Shown here one piece after another: positions 51,852 through 61,368 of a stretch of 64,000 nucleotides of DNA (position 1 is its first letter; each line of letters starts with the position of its first letter). Source of the DNA: an uncultured Aquimarina sp. (lineage in GTDB: Bacteria > Bacteroidota > Bacteroidia > Flavobacteriales > Flavobacteriaceae); the NCBI GenBank assembly GCA_947489195.1, contig CANLCT010000011.1, positions 1-64,000 on the forward strand, written 5' to 3'. Position numbers and translations under genes: made by a program. The notes under the pieces are model-generated. The model did no database searches. It was not told where the DNA came from and worked only from the letters and a program-made list of their open reading frames with translations.

Positions 51852-52355
51852 CTATTTCAACTCCATCGGAAGTCCCGAAACCATAAATGTGGCTTTATTG
51901 GCATGTTTGGCAATATGTTGATTCATCCAACCCTGAAGTTCAGTGAATTTTCTTCCTATTTCAGTTTGGGCATGTATTCCCATACCAATTTCGTTAGAAA
52001 TAATAATAATATTAGCTTCAATGTTTAATAGTTTGTCAAATTCTTTTGTAGCTTCGGCTAAAGCCAAAGTCACCTCATTTTTATGATCTACAAAAAAATT
52101 GGTGAGCCATAAAGTTACACAATCAATAACGTAAGTATCGTTAGGTTTTACAACATTAGCTAGTTGTTTTTCTTCTTCAATAGAGGTCCAACGTTCATCG
52201 CGATCAGATACATGTTTATTAATACGTTTTTGGTGATCGGCATCCCAAATACGCGAAGTAGCAATATATATAGGTTTATTACTATATTCTAAAGCTAATT
52301 CTTGAGCAAAACTACTTTTTCCAGAGCGTTCACCGCCAGTAATATAATGGATCAT
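51852..52355 (-). CDS. cobU: Adenosylcobinamide kinase / guanylyltransferase
   Basis: The 167-residue bifunctional CobU phosphorylates adenosylcobinamide and then transfers GMP. The P-loop is GGERSGKSS (7-15) and the later family motifs are YIDCVTLWLTN-like (YVIDCVTLWLTNFF), NEIGMGI and VSGLPMELK at the end. It is transcribed away from the riboswitch, so the riboswitch does not regulate this gene directly. Salvage of cobinamide is indicated rather than full synthesis. Confidence 0.94.
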   Translation of the reverse strand: MIHYITGGERSGKSSFAQELALEYSNKPIYIATSRIWDADHQKRINKHVSDRDERWTSIEEEKQLANVVKPNDTYVIDCVTLWLTNFFVDHKNEVTLALAEATKEFDKLLNIEANIIIISNEIGMGIHAQTEIGRKFTELQGWMNQHIAKHANKATFMVSGLPMELK

Positions 52356-52469
52356 TTTTGTTTTTTTTGGACTGTTTGTGCTTCAGGTTGTTAAAAGGAC
52401 AAAGTTAAGAGTGTTGTATTCGAAACGAAAGTTTTCGTGATATATCTTTTTATATCTAATTATTGGGAG

Positions 52470-52477
52470 TATTTTTG
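52470..52477 (+). promoter_or_regulatory. -7-like promoter element of the btuB transcript
   Basis: TATTTTTG fits TAnnTTTG. Transcription would start about 10 bp downstream, just before the cobalamin riboswitch. No clear -33 TTG is at the standard distance. Confidence 0.4.
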
Positions 52478-52484
52478 CAGCGAA

Positions 52485-52690
52485 TTTAAGGTTTGTTAAA
52501 GCTATTCAAGTTTTAATAATTAAAAGGGAATCAGGTGCTAATTAAAAATAATTAAATCCCTGAGCTGTTCCCGCAACTGTAAGTTTTGTCCTTTTTTAAG
52601 GATGGTTGTAATTACTACTACAGTAAGTCACTGCATTTTTATGTGGGAAGACAAATTACAATACACAAGCCAGGAGACCTGCCTTTTGTT
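52485..52690 (+). promoter_or_regulatory. Cobalamin (AdoCbl) riboswitch
   Basis: The conserved core is complete. AAGGGAATCAGGTG is at 52542-52555, CCCTGAGCTGTTCCCGCAACTGTAA is at about 52557-52582 (written here in two conserved parts), and the B12 box AAGCCAGGAGACCTGCC is at 52667-52683. It lies in the 5' leader of the BtuB-like receptor gene, which starts 46 bp after the B12 box. Cobalamin binding should reduce translation or transcription of the uptake genes. The exact 5' boundary is approximate. Confidence 0.96.
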
Positions 52691-52729
52691 TTTTAAAGCG
52701 ATGACTTTCGGGTAAAAAGTCTAAGAAAT

Positions 52730-54676
52730 ATGAAAAAAAATATAATTACCATTTTAGCTGGGCTATTTTTTTGTGGATTAAAATTAAATGCTCAAAATGA
52801 TTCTATTCATTACTTAAATGAAGTGAGGCTAAGTGATGTGAAGTTACGTGATTATTCAAAAGGAAATTTAGTTACCACATTACCCGATTCTATATTAAAA
52901 GTAAGTCAACCTTCATTGACTGAATTATTAAGATTGAATTCAACAATTTATCTAAAAGAAAATGGAATAGGAGGAACTTCTACTACTTCATTTAGAGGGA
53001 CAAATGCTTCTCATACAGCTGTGGTTTGGAATGGATTAAATATTAATTCGCAATTAAACGGGCAAACTGATTTTAATACTATTAGTATTAGAAATTACGA
53101 TAATATAGTTATTCGAAGTGGAGGTGGAGGTGTAGCTTATGGAAGTGGAGCAATAGGAGGTAGTATTCATTTAAATTCAGAGTTTAAGTTTAAAAAACAT
53201 TTTAAACAAGATTTGATTACCTCAATAGGAAGTTTTAGAACAACCTCAACAAATTATAAAATAAGGTATGGGACTAATAAACTATATGCATCCTTAGGAG
53301 TTGATCATATTGATAGTAAGAATAATCATAAATATTTAGGAAGAAGAGCAAAAGGTAAGAAAAATGAAAATGGAGAATTTTCAAACTATAATTTTAATTT
53401 GAATTTAGGATACTCCATAAATTCTTCTAATGTTTTAAAATTTTTTCAAAATACATATACAGGAAAACGAAATTTTTCAGGAAGTTTATTCTCTCCATCA
53501 AATGATTCATACAGAGATAATAATACAAGAAGTATGGTTCAATGGAATTATTTTAGAAATAATTTTACATCTGTTCTGAGTTTAGCTTATTTATATGAAA
53601 AATATCGGTTTTTCCCTAATAAAGAAGAATTAGATGATTTTAGTTTTGGTAAGTCAACAAATTTGATTTTTAAGTATGATGTAAACTATAAATTCTCTAA
53701 TGATATTCAATTAAAATCAGTTTTTCAACATGAAGATATTAGAGGGAAAGGAAGTGATATAATTTCTGAAAGGCGTACAAGAGCTTCTATAGCATTACTA
53801 TTTTCTCATCAAATTAATAAACGTTTACATTATGGTTTAAATATAAGGCAAGAGATAAATGATAGTGATAATTTTTCTTTTAAGGGATTTAAAGATAGTG
53901 TTAAGGAAACATACAGTGATGTTTTAAGTTTTAATACAACTACTAATATAGAAAATGATGATCCTTTTTTGTTTTCTATTGATTTAAGTTATTGTTTTTC
54001 AAAATTTTATAATTTAAAATTTAATGCGTCTAAAAATTTTAGAACTCCGACTTTTAATGATTTATATTGGAATGGTCCTGGTGGTATAGGAAATAATTTA
54101 CTTCAACCTGAAAAGTCGATTCAAGCTGAAATTTCTAATGAGTTTAACTATAAAGGTATAGATTTTGGAATTACAGGTTATTTTATAAAATCAAAAGATT
54201 TAATAGTGTGGGAGCCAATTTCTTCAACTATATGGTCACCTATTAATGTAACAAAAGTTTATAACTATGGTTTAGAAGCTAAATTAGATTATACATATAA
54301 ATGGAAGAAAAGTGCTATTATTTTGGCATCTAATTATAGTTATACAGTTTCTGAAAATCAAGAAACAAAAAAGCAACTCATTTTTGTGCCTCTACAATCT
54401 ATAACTTCTAATCTAGTTTTTAGATATAAAAAAATGAATGCTTTTTATCAATTTAGGTGGAATGATGATCTTTTTGTAACAAGAGATCATTCGCAAAAAT
54501 TAAAAGCAAATGATGTTGCTAATGTTGGTGTTAACTATGATTTATATGCTTATAAAAATACCAATTATAATTTAGGATTGGTGGCTAACAATATTTACAA
54601 CGAAGTGTATCAACTAACAGTAGGTAGACCAGCTCCTAATAGAAATTATCAAATACGTTTAATACTTAAATTTTAA
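52730..54676 (+). CDS. BtuB-like TonB-dependent cobalamin receptor
   Basis: The 648-residue outer-membrane receptor has a signal peptide (about 1-21) and a TonB-box-like start. The plug has TELLRLNSTIYLKENGIGGTSTTSFRGTNASHTAVVWNGLNI (cut here to features) and SGGGGVAYGSGAIGGSIHLNS. The barrel ends in a Phe-terminated strand (YQIRLILKF). There is no STN or SusC-type N-terminal domain, as expected for BtuB. The riboswitch directly upstream is strong evidence that the ligand is a corrinoid. A BtuG-like lipoprotein gene follows after 4 bp. Confidence 0.93.
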   Translation: MKKNIITILAGLFFCGLKLNAQNDSIHYLNEVRLSDVKLRDYSKGNLVTTLPDSILKVSQPSLTELLRLNSTIYLKENGIGGTSTTSFRGTNASHTAVVWNGLNINSQLNGQTDFNTISIRNYDNIVIRSGGGGVAYGSGAIGGSIHLNSEFKFKKHFKQDLITSIGSFRTTSTNYKIRYGTNKLYASLGVDHIDSKNNHKYLGRRAKGKKNENGEFSNYNFNLNLGYSINSSNVLKFFQNTYTGKRNFSGSLFSPSNDSYRDNNTRSMVQWNYFRNNFTSVLSLAYLYEKYRFFPNKEELDDFSFGKSTNLIFKYDVNYKFSNDIQLKSVFQHEDIRGKGSDIISERRTRASIALLFSHQINKRLHYGLNIRQEINDSDNFSFKGFKDSVKETYSDVLSFNTTTNIENDDPFLFSIDLSYCFSKFYNLKFNASKNFRTPTFNDLYWNGPGGIGNNLLQPEKSIQAEISNEFNYKGIDFGITGYFIKSKDLIVWEPISSTIWSPINVTKVYNYGLEAKLDYTYKWKKSAIILASNYSYTVSENQETKKQLIFVPLQSITSNLVFRYKKMNAFYQFRWNDDLFVTRDHSQKLKANDVANVGVNYDLYAYKNTNYNLGLVANNIYNEVYQLTVGRPAPNRNYQIRLILKF

Positions 54677-54680
54677 TATA

Positions 54681-55730
54681 ATGAAAATTACCAGAATTTT
54701 AATAAGCTTAGTAACCGTAGTAAGTTTATTTGTTTCTTGTCAGTCTGATGATGATAACTCATCTATCGATTCAGGATCAATACCAGAAGAAAGAATTATT
54801 GTCTCTCATGAAGGAGCATCAGTTTCAGGATCTACATCCGTAGTCTCTTTAGATTTAAAAACAGTAAATAATAAATTTTACGATACAGTAAATGGAGAAG
54901 AATTAGGTGTTTTTCAACAATCAATCGGATTTAATGGTGATAAAGCATATATAGTGGTTGATAACCAAAATACAATTACTGTTGTTGATAAAGTGAGTTT
55001 TGTAAAGCAAGCAACAATTACAGAAAAATTAAAAACACCTCGTTATATTGCTTTTGCTAATGGTAAAGGTTATGTAACAAATTGGGGAGATACATCATTA
55101 GCAACTGATGATTTTGTTGCAGTAGTTGATTTAACTTCAAATGTAGTAGAAAACACTATTGCTGTTGCAGAAGGACCTGAACAATCAGTTATTAAAGGAA
55201 ATAAATTATATGTTTCTCACAAAGGTGGTTTTGGAATCAATAACAGAGTTTCTGTTATCGATTTAAGTACTAGTAACGTAAAAGAAATAGAGACTTTATT
55301 TTTGCCAGATGAAATGGTTTTAGTAGGTGATGATTTATGGGTTTCTTGTGAGGGTACACCAGTTTGGAGACCTGAAGGGGAGAGTATAGGAGGGTTAATT
55401 AAAATTGACACTAGAACAGATGAAATAACATCAAGTATAGAATTTCCTTTAGGGCAGCACACAAGTCAAATGGTATTTGAAAATGGAAATATTTATTACA
55501 CGGTAAGTAATGAAATTTTTGAATTAGCAGTAACAGAAACAACATTACCAACAACAGCAATTACTGAAGGAGCTATTAATGGGATGGCAATAAAAGAAGG
55601 AGTTATTTATGTTGTTGATGCAAAAGATTTTGCTAGTGGAGGAACATTAAATACTTACAATTTAAATGAGAAAAAATGGGGAACACCTGTTACAGTTGGA
55701 GTTGCACCTGCTAAAATTTATTTTCAATAA
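54681..55730 (+). CDS. BtuG-like surface beta-propeller lipoprotein (DUF5074)
   Basis: The 349-residue lipoprotein (lipobox SLFVSC, Cys 20, then QSDDDN) has a seven-bladed YncE/DUF5074-type propeller. It shows repeated blade ends such as AYIVVDNQNTITVVDKV, GYVTNWGDTS and LYVSHKGGFGINNRVSVIDL. BtuG of Bacteroides is a surface lipoprotein of this kind that binds cobalamin tightly and hands it to BtuB; position and fold match here. Direct binding is not shown by sequence. A terminator follows at 55773. Confidence 0.85.
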   Translation: MKITRILISLVTVVSLFVSCQSDDDNSSIDSGSIPEERIIVSHEGASVSGSTSVVSLDLKTVNNKFYDTVNGEELGVFQQSIGFNGDKAYIVVDNQNTITVVDKVSFVKQATITEKLKTPRYIAFANGKGYVTNWGDTSLATDDFVAVVDLTSNVVENTIAVAEGPEQSVIKGNKLYVSHKGGFGINNRVSVIDLSTSNVKEIETLFLPDEMVLVGDDLWVSCEGTPVWRPEGESIGGLIKIDTRTDEITSSIEFPLGQHTSQMVFENGNIYYTVSNEIFELAVTETTLPTTAITEGAINGMAIKEGVIYVVDAKDFASGGTLNTYNLNEKKWGTPVTVGVAPAKIYFQ

Positions 55731-55772
55731 TATTAAGCACTCAAAATAAAATTAAATATTATCTAGTTCTAT

Positions 55773-55811
55773 AAAAAACAGGCTAGTGAATTTATCATAA
55801 ACCTGTTTTTT
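55773..55811 (+). terminator. Terminator of the btuB/btuG-like operon
   Basis: AAAAAACAGG (55773-55782) pairs with CCTGTTTTTT (55802-55811) around a 19-base loop. The T-run continues into the spacer. It lies about 45-80 bp after the propeller gene stop. Confidence 0.75.
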
Positions 55812-55840
55812 TGTGCTAAGATCAAATAAAACTATTCTAG

Positions 55841-55848
55841 TATATTTG
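55841..55848 (+). promoter_or_regulatory. -7 promoter element of the CLC gene (TATATTTG)
   Basis: TATATTTG matches TAnnTTTG and is 19 bp before the ATG at 55868. The nearest upstream TTG (55811-55813) is farther than usual, so the -33 box is uncertain. Confidence 0.45.
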
Positions 55849-55867
55849 TCCCCATACAAAGAGAACT

Positions 55868-57163
55868 ATGCTATTAAACACAATTAAAGGACTACAATAC
55901 CCAGCCATTTTAGCATATTTATTTAAATGGTTATTCATAGCATTAATTGTAGGTATTGCTGTAGGAGGTGCATCGGCATTTTTTTTAATCAGTTTAGATT
56001 GGTGTACTAATTACAGAGAGACACATACTCAAATAATATGGTTATTACCTGTTGCGGGTTTTTTAATTGGTGCTTCATATTATTATTGGGGAAAAAGTGT
56101 AGTCCGTGGAAATAATCAGTTATTAGATGAATATCATAAACCTGATAAAATAATCCCTTTTAAAATGGCACCTTTAGTATTATTAGGAACTTTAGGAACT
56201 CATTTATTTGGAGGTTCTGCAGGGCGTGAAGGTACAGCTGTACAAATGGGAGGAGCTATTGCCGATCAATTGTCAAGGTTTATATCTATAAATTCATTGG
56301 ATCGAAAGATTTTATTGATCATGGGAATTAGCGCAGGTTTTGCTGCTGTTTTTGGAACCCCATTGGCGGGCGCTATTTTTGCTTTAGAAGTATTGTTAAT
56401 AGGTCGTGTACGTTTTGAAAGTTTAGTGCCTAGTATTTTAGTGGCGATTATAGCTGATCAAGCTTGTCGTTATTTTGGAGGCACACATACAGAATATATT
56501 GTAAGTAATGTTCCCAATATGTCATTGTTAAATATTGCTTTAGCATGTATAGCTGGTATCTGTTTTGGTATTGTAGCTCGTTTATTTTCGAAAGGGACCC
56601 ATTTTTGGAGTACGCAATTTAAAAAGTTCAATTATCCTCCTTTACGTCCAGTAATTGGCGGAATTGTCATTGCTTTAGTAGTTTTTTTAATGGGAACAAC
56701 ACGGTATATTGGTTTAGGGGTTCCGGTAATTGTGGAATCTTTTAGTCAAGCTATTCCTCCTTATGATTTTTTGCTAAAATTACTATTTACAACTTTTACT
56801 TTAGGTGCTGGATTTAAAGGGGGAGAGGTAACCCCATTATTTTTTGTTGGAGCAGCTTTAGGTAATGCATTAGTTTGGATGTTACCGTTACCTATGGATT
56901 TATTAGCAGCAATGGGCTTTGTAGCCGTTTTTGCTGGAGCAACTAATACTCCTATTGCATGTACATTAATGGGAATAGAATTGTTTGGAATGGAAACAGG
57001 TCAATATGTGGCTTTAGCTTGCTTTGTGGCCTATCTATTTTCGGGACATAGTGGTATTTATGGTTCGCAAATTATTGGAAGTTCCAAACATCCAATTTTT
57101 GATTTAGAAAAAGGGAAACTACTTTCTGAAGTAGTTTCATTCAGAAAACAGCCTAAAAAATAA
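55868..57163 (+). CDS. CLC-family anion transporter, CLC-F-like motifs
   Basis: The 431-residue protein has about ten hydrophobic helices and CLC signatures: GGSAGREGTAVQMG (gating Glu 121 in GREGT), FGTPLAGAIFALE and LGAGFKGGEVTP. The GSGIP motif region reads RGNNQLLDE (Ser replaced by Asn 82) and the usual GREGP is GREGT. Those changes and the short length resemble CLC-F fluoride/proton antiporters rather than chloride types. The family is certain; fluoride specificity is inference. Its promoter-like element lies just upstream, and no fluoride riboswitch was recognised. Confidence 0.9.
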   Translation: MLLNTIKGLQYPAILAYLFKWLFIALIVGIAVGGASAFFLISLDWCTNYRETHTQIIWLLPVAGFLIGASYYYWGKSVVRGNNQLLDEYHKPDKIIPFKMAPLVLLGTLGTHLFGGSAGREGTAVQMGGAIADQLSRFISINSLDRKILLIMGISAGFAAVFGTPLAGAIFALEVLLIGRVRFESLVPSILVAIIADQACRYFGGTHTEYIVSNVPNMSLLNIALACIAGICFGIVARLFSKGTHFWSTQFKKFNYPPLRPVIGGIVIALVVFLMGTTRYIGLGVPVIVESFSQAIPPYDFLLKLLFTTFTLGAGFKGGEVTPLFFVGAALGNALVWMLPLPMDLLAAMGFVAVFAGATNTPIACTLMGIELFGMETGQYVALACFVAYLFSGHSGIYGSQIIGSSKHPIFDLEKGKLLSEVVSFRKQPKK

Positions 57164-57195
57164 TTTATAGTTAAACTAATTTCGTTTTAAAGAGT

Positions 57196-59628
57196 TTAAA
57201 AAGTAACTTCATTAGCTCCTTTAAATTCTGTGGAAGTTACTTTTAATACAGCATTTTTATTCCTGTCTAGTTTTTCTAAAATAACAATACATTTTCCATT
57301 GTAAGCTTTTCTATAGTTTGCAACAAAAGGTTCTAAGCTTTTATTATTACCGTTTCCAACACCAATGATTGTTGCGTTTTGAGTTTCAAAATTCAGTAAA
57401 CATTGAGCGGTTGGAACAAAATGATTGTTTTTATCTTTTATGGTTACTTCCACGTAAGTGATATCATTAGAATCAGTAACTTTTAAATCAGCTTTATTTG
57501 GTTCTAATGAGGTGTTGATAATTTCGGTTTGAATAATTTTTCCATTAGTATAGGCTATAGCTTTTAGCTCTCCGGGTTTATAAGTGGCTTCCCATGCTAG
57601 TAATTCACTTGAATTCATGTTGTTTTGCTTTCTTCCTAATGAAACACCATTTACAAATAATTCCACTTTTTGAGCATTAGAAAAAGCATTAATGATTATT
57701 TTTTCACCTTCGTGACCTTTCCAATTCCAATGAGGAAATATATGCAATATAGGTTTTGTACTCCATTGCGATTGGTAGTAATAAAACCCATCTTTAGGAA
57801 AACCAGCCAAATCAATTACCCCAAAAGTAGAGGAGCGTGCCGGCCAAGGGTAAGGAATGGTTTCTCCTAAATAATCCCAACCTGTCCATATGAATTCACC
57901 CATAATATAAGGGCGTTCGTTTACAGCTAACCAAGCTTTCATTCCCACGTTATAAAAGTCTCTATTTTTTAAAAATTTATGAGTGTCTTTATGTTCAATA
58001 GGCAAATCTGCTTGTAAAGCTTGTTCTCTATTCAAAAAAGGATAGTATTCACCACGGTTAGTAATCATTTGTGCCGAAGTATGTTCGGTAACAATCATTT
58101 TACGGTTAGGGAAATTTTTGTGTTCCAAATCATAATCTTCGGGATCAGCATAGTTATACCCCGGAACATCCATTTCATTCACAGTTTCATTTATAGGCCA
58201 AGCATCCCAACCGTATCCATTTACACCACAAGTTACTGGTCGATCATCGTATTTATGCACCACATTTACCAAACGCTTGGCAATTTCAATTCCCGATTTT
58301 TCTTTCATTTGATGGATCTCATTACCAACACTCCACATAAAAATACTTGGGTGATTACGGTCTCTGAGTACAAAGTCACTTAAGTCTTTATCACTCCATT
58401 TTTTAAATAGATGGGCATAATAAGTGACAGGAATACGAATTTTTTCGCCGTTTTTTCTAAAAGTGGCTGGTTCTTTAACCACTTCCCATTCGTCAAAAGC
58501 CTCGTTCATTACCAGTATACCCATTGTATCACAAGCATCTAAAAATTCGGGTGCAAATGGATTGTGAGCAGTACGCACAGCATTTGTACCCATTTCTTTT
58601 AAAATTCTTAATTGACGTTCATAAGTGGTTTTTCTAGTAGCTGCTCCTAAAGGACCACCACCATGATGTAAGCAAACACCTTTAAGTTTTATTGATTTTC
58701 CATTAAGAATAAATCCCTTTTCAGAAGAATATTCCATACTTCTGATTCCTGTATTTACTTTTTTAATATCAATAACTTTATTATTTATAAGTAATGAAAT
58801 TTTAGTAGTATATAAATGAGGAGTATCAATATCCCATAATGATGGATTTTGAATATTTAGCAGGAGCTCTTCTTTTTTTGAAACATTAGCAGCTATTGAA
58901 ATGTCCTTTTTATTAGAAACAATGACATCGTTTTTAGAGTTTAAAAGGTCCACCTTGTAAGAGGCATTTATGGCTTTTGCCGAAGTATTTTTAAACGTTG
59001 TTTGTACTAAAACATCAGCACTCTTTTTAGTTACTTTAGGAGTAGTGATTTGCACACCCCATGTAGGAATATAAGTTTCGTTTTTAACAATTAAATGTAC
59101 ATTTCGATAAATTCCGTTACCAGAATACCACCGAGAACCTGGCTGTTCGGAATTATCAAGTTTAACGGTTATTATATTTTTTTGATCAAAGTTAATAAAT
59201 GGAGTAAGTTCATATTCAAAAGGAATATAACCAAAAGGGCGTTTACCTAAATGATTTCCATTAATCCATACTTCAGCATTTCGGTATGCTCCTTCAAAAT
59301 GTATAAAAACCTTTTGATTTTTTTTAATACCAGAAAGATCAATTTTTTTACGATAATAAGCTATTCCAGCAGGCAACCAAGCCCCTCGCGAAAATGATGG
59401 ATTGTTTTTTGAAAAAGCTCCAGAAATACTCCAATCATGTGGTAAATTTACAGTTTTCCATTCTGAATCATCATATTCCGTTTTTTGAGCAGCAGTTATA
59501 TCGGCTTCAATAAATTTCCAGTCGTTATTTATTATTTTATGATAACTTTTTGTCGTTTTAATCTTCTGCCCACAGGCAAAACAAAAAATACTTAATAATA
59601 AATAGAGTAGGGTGTTTTTTAGGCCCAT
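57196..59628 (-). CDS. GH2 beta-galactosidase-like lipoprotein
   Basis: The 810-residue GH2 enzyme has a lipobox SIFCFAC (Cys 19), so it is membrane-anchored. It has an N-terminal jelly roll (about 30-185), an Ig-like domain (about 185-295), a TIM barrel (about 300-610) and C-terminal DUF4982/Ig-like parts. The acid/base is E437 in SVGNEIHQ, and the probable nucleophile is E515 in IVTEHTSAQ; the later GEFIWTGWDYLGE supports the family. It should remove beta-galactosyl residues from short galactans. It lies 42 bp downstream of the sulfatase gene, in one operon. Confidence 0.92.
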   Translation of the reverse strand: MGLKNTLLYLLLSIFCFACGQKIKTTKSYHKIINNDWKFIEADITAAQKTEYDDSEWKTVNLPHDWSISGAFSKNNPSFSRGAWLPAGIAYYRKKIDLSGIKKNQKVFIHFEGAYRNAEVWINGNHLGKRPFGYIPFEYELTPFINFDQKNIITVKLDNSEQPGSRWYSGNGIYRNVHLIVKNETYIPTWGVQITTPKVTKKSADVLVQTTFKNTSAKAINASYKVDLLNSKNDVIVSNKKDISIAANVSKKEELLLNIQNPSLWDIDTPHLYTTKISLLINNKVIDIKKVNTGIRSMEYSSEKGFILNGKSIKLKGVCLHHGGGPLGAATRKTTYERQLRILKEMGTNAVRTAHNPFAPEFLDACDTMGILVMNEAFDEWEVVKEPATFRKNGEKIRIPVTYYAHLFKKWSDKDLSDFVLRDRNHPSIFMWSVGNEIHQMKEKSGIEIAKRLVNVVHKYDDRPVTCGVNGYGWDAWPINETVNEMDVPGYNYADPEDYDLEHKNFPNRKMIVTEHTSAQMITNRGEYYPFLNREQALQADLPIEHKDTHKFLKNRDFYNVGMKAWLAVNERPYIMGEFIWTGWDYLGETIPYPWPARSSTFGVIDLAGFPKDGFYYYQSQWSTKPILHIFPHWNWKGHEGEKIIINAFSNAQKVELFVNGVSLGRKQNNMNSSELLAWEATYKPGELKAIAYTNGKIIQTEIINTSLEPNKADLKVTDSNDITYVEVTIKDKNNHFVPTAQCLLNFETQNATIIGVGNGNNKSLEPFVANYRKAYNGKCIVILEKLDRNKNAVLKVTSTEFKGANEVTF

Positions 59629-59670
59629 GGTATGTTTTTGTCTGAGTTAATTAAAGTTTTGAGTAAAATT

Positions 59671-61185
59671 TTATTGGTAATAATTTAGTTGATGAATATC
59701 TAAAGTATCGTTCATTTGTAATTGTAGTTCTTTTAGATCCTTGAATAAGGAAGAAATTTTAGGGATATAATCAATGTTTAGTGATAGATTATTCATTTCT
59801 TCGGGATCATTATTTAAATCAAAAAGTTTTATTTTTTTTGCTTTAGGGTATACCAATAGTTTAAACCCATTTTTTCGAATCATACGTTGTACGGTAAGGT
59901 AAGCGCCGTAAATACTTTTGTAATTACTTTGTTGCTGATTGCCTTGAGCTATTTTTTTAAAGCTATTAAAAAATACATATTCAGGTTTTTGAATGCCTGC
60001 TAATTCTAAACTAGTCGCCATTACATCTTGAAGGTATACATCTGCATTAACTTTTTTATTTTTAGGAATATCGGGTCCCGCAATAATTAATGGTGGACGT
60101 ATACTATGGTCATATAGGTTTTGTTTACCTAATAAACCATGTCTACCCATTGCTAAACCATGATCGGCTGTAAAAATGATATAAGTGTTTTTGTCTTTTC
60201 CTGTGGCTTTTAATGCTTCTAGAATTTTACCAATTTGTGCATCTAAATGAGTTATACTTGCATAGTATTCTTTAATATGTACTTTGGAAGCATATTCGGT
60301 TCTGGGAAAAGGAGCTAGAGCTTCATCACGTAAATTATCACCATTAGCTATTTGATGCCTATCGGGATATTCTGGAAGCCAACTCTTAGGTAAACTAATG
60401 TTGTCCAAATTATACATGTCTTGATATTTTTTAGGTGCTTGACGAGGATCATGTGGTGCATTAAAGGCTAGATACATAAAAAAGGGTTGTTCTTTTTTTG
60501 ATGCTATGCTTAAAAACGTAGAAGCATCATCAGAAAGTACTTCGCTCCAATGTTTACCACCTTTCCAGAATCCACCAAAAGATGTATTTGTAGGTGTCCA
60601 AGTGGTGTCATTTATACTCAAAGGTCTGTTGTAACCAATAGGCATAATAGAAGCACTTTTTGCGTTAGGTATTTTTGAAATGGAATCAAATTTAGCGACC
60701 ATTTTAGAGTGGTTCCAGGCATCTCTTGGCATTCCCGGACGTTCATGTATAACTTTTTGAAATACTTTTGATGCAGGTGCATCTACATGCCATTTTCCTG
60801 TCATATAGGTATTATAGCCGGCAGATTGCATTAACTTTCCCCAGGTTTTACTTATCGAATCTCCTTTTTTCCAGTGTTGTCTAAATTGATTAGCATGCCA
60901 AACCGAGCGACCCGAGATCATCATAGCTCTTGAAGCAGCACATACAGCTCCACTCCAAGATCCCATATTATAGGCATGTGTAAACGTAGTTCCTTTAGCG
61001 ACTAGTTTGTCTAAATTAGGAGTTATAATTTCATTATTTCCTAAAGAATGAATGGAAGAATAAGTTTGATCATCAGTAAATATGAAAAGAATGTTTGGTT
61101 GAGTTACCTCTGTTTGTTTTTTCTGTTTATTACAGCTGATTAAAAAAAAAGCTAATAAAAAAAGAAGTTTTATATAGTGAGTCAT
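59671..61185 (-). CDS. Sulfatase of family S1 (formylglycine type)
   Basis: The 504-residue lipoprotein (lipobox FFLISC, Cys 18) is an alkaline-phosphatase-fold sulfatase. Metal-binding residues are in IFTDDQT (Asp 38, Asp 39). The maturation signature is CAASR at 82-86, where Cys 82 becomes formylglycine. Further ligands are in MTGKWHVDAP and FTADHGLAMGRHGL. It should desulfate a sulfated algal oligosaccharide before the GH2 acts. The activating enzyme (anSME/FGE) is not in this window. Confidence 0.94.
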   Translation of the reverse strand: MTHYIKLLFLLAFFLISCNKQKKQTEVTQPNILFIFTDDQTYSSIHSLGNNEIITPNLDKLVAKGTTFTHAYNMGSWSGAVCAASRAMMISGRSVWHANQFRQHWKKGDSISKTWGKLMQSAGYNTYMTGKWHVDAPASKVFQKVIHERPGMPRDAWNHSKMVAKFDSISKIPNAKSASIMPIGYNRPLSINDTTWTPTNTSFGGFWKGGKHWSEVLSDDASTFLSIASKKEQPFFMYLAFNAPHDPRQAPKKYQDMYNLDNISLPKSWLPEYPDRHQIANGDNLRDEALAPFPRTEYASKVHIKEYYASITHLDAQIGKILEALKATGKDKNTYIIFTADHGLAMGRHGLLGKQNLYDHSIRPPLIIAGPDIPKNKKVNADVYLQDVMATSLELAGIQKPEYVFFNSFKKIAQGNQQQSNYKSIYGAYLTVQRMIRKNGFKLLVYPKAKKIKLFDLNNDPEEMNNLSLNIDYIPKISSLFKDLKELQLQMNDTLDIHQLNYYQ

Positions 61186-61310
61186 TGTTAATTGGAATGC
61201 TTATTCATTTTAATTGTAGAGTGAATATACTATCAAATACAATGAAACGAAATAACAAATGACTTATAAATCAGTACAAATGATTTTAATGTAGGTTTGT
61301 ATCAAAAAAT

Positions 61311-61344
61311 AAAGGTTCGATGCATAAAATTACATCGAACCTTT
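61311..61344 (-). terminator. Terminator downstream of the cupredoxin-like gene
   Basis: Perfect 12-bp arms AAAGGTTCGATG and CATCGAACCTTT with a 10-base loop are followed by T-rich sequence on the minus strand. It separates the cupredoxin-like gene from the sulfatase/GH2 operon. Confidence 0.88.
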
Positions 61345-61368
61345 TTTGAGCTTAATTAGCTGTTATAA

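Noticed and set aside
52356..52470. Riboswitch on the minus strand for cobU
   Set aside because: No B12 box or GGGAA-core is present on that strand; the only riboswitch faces btuB.
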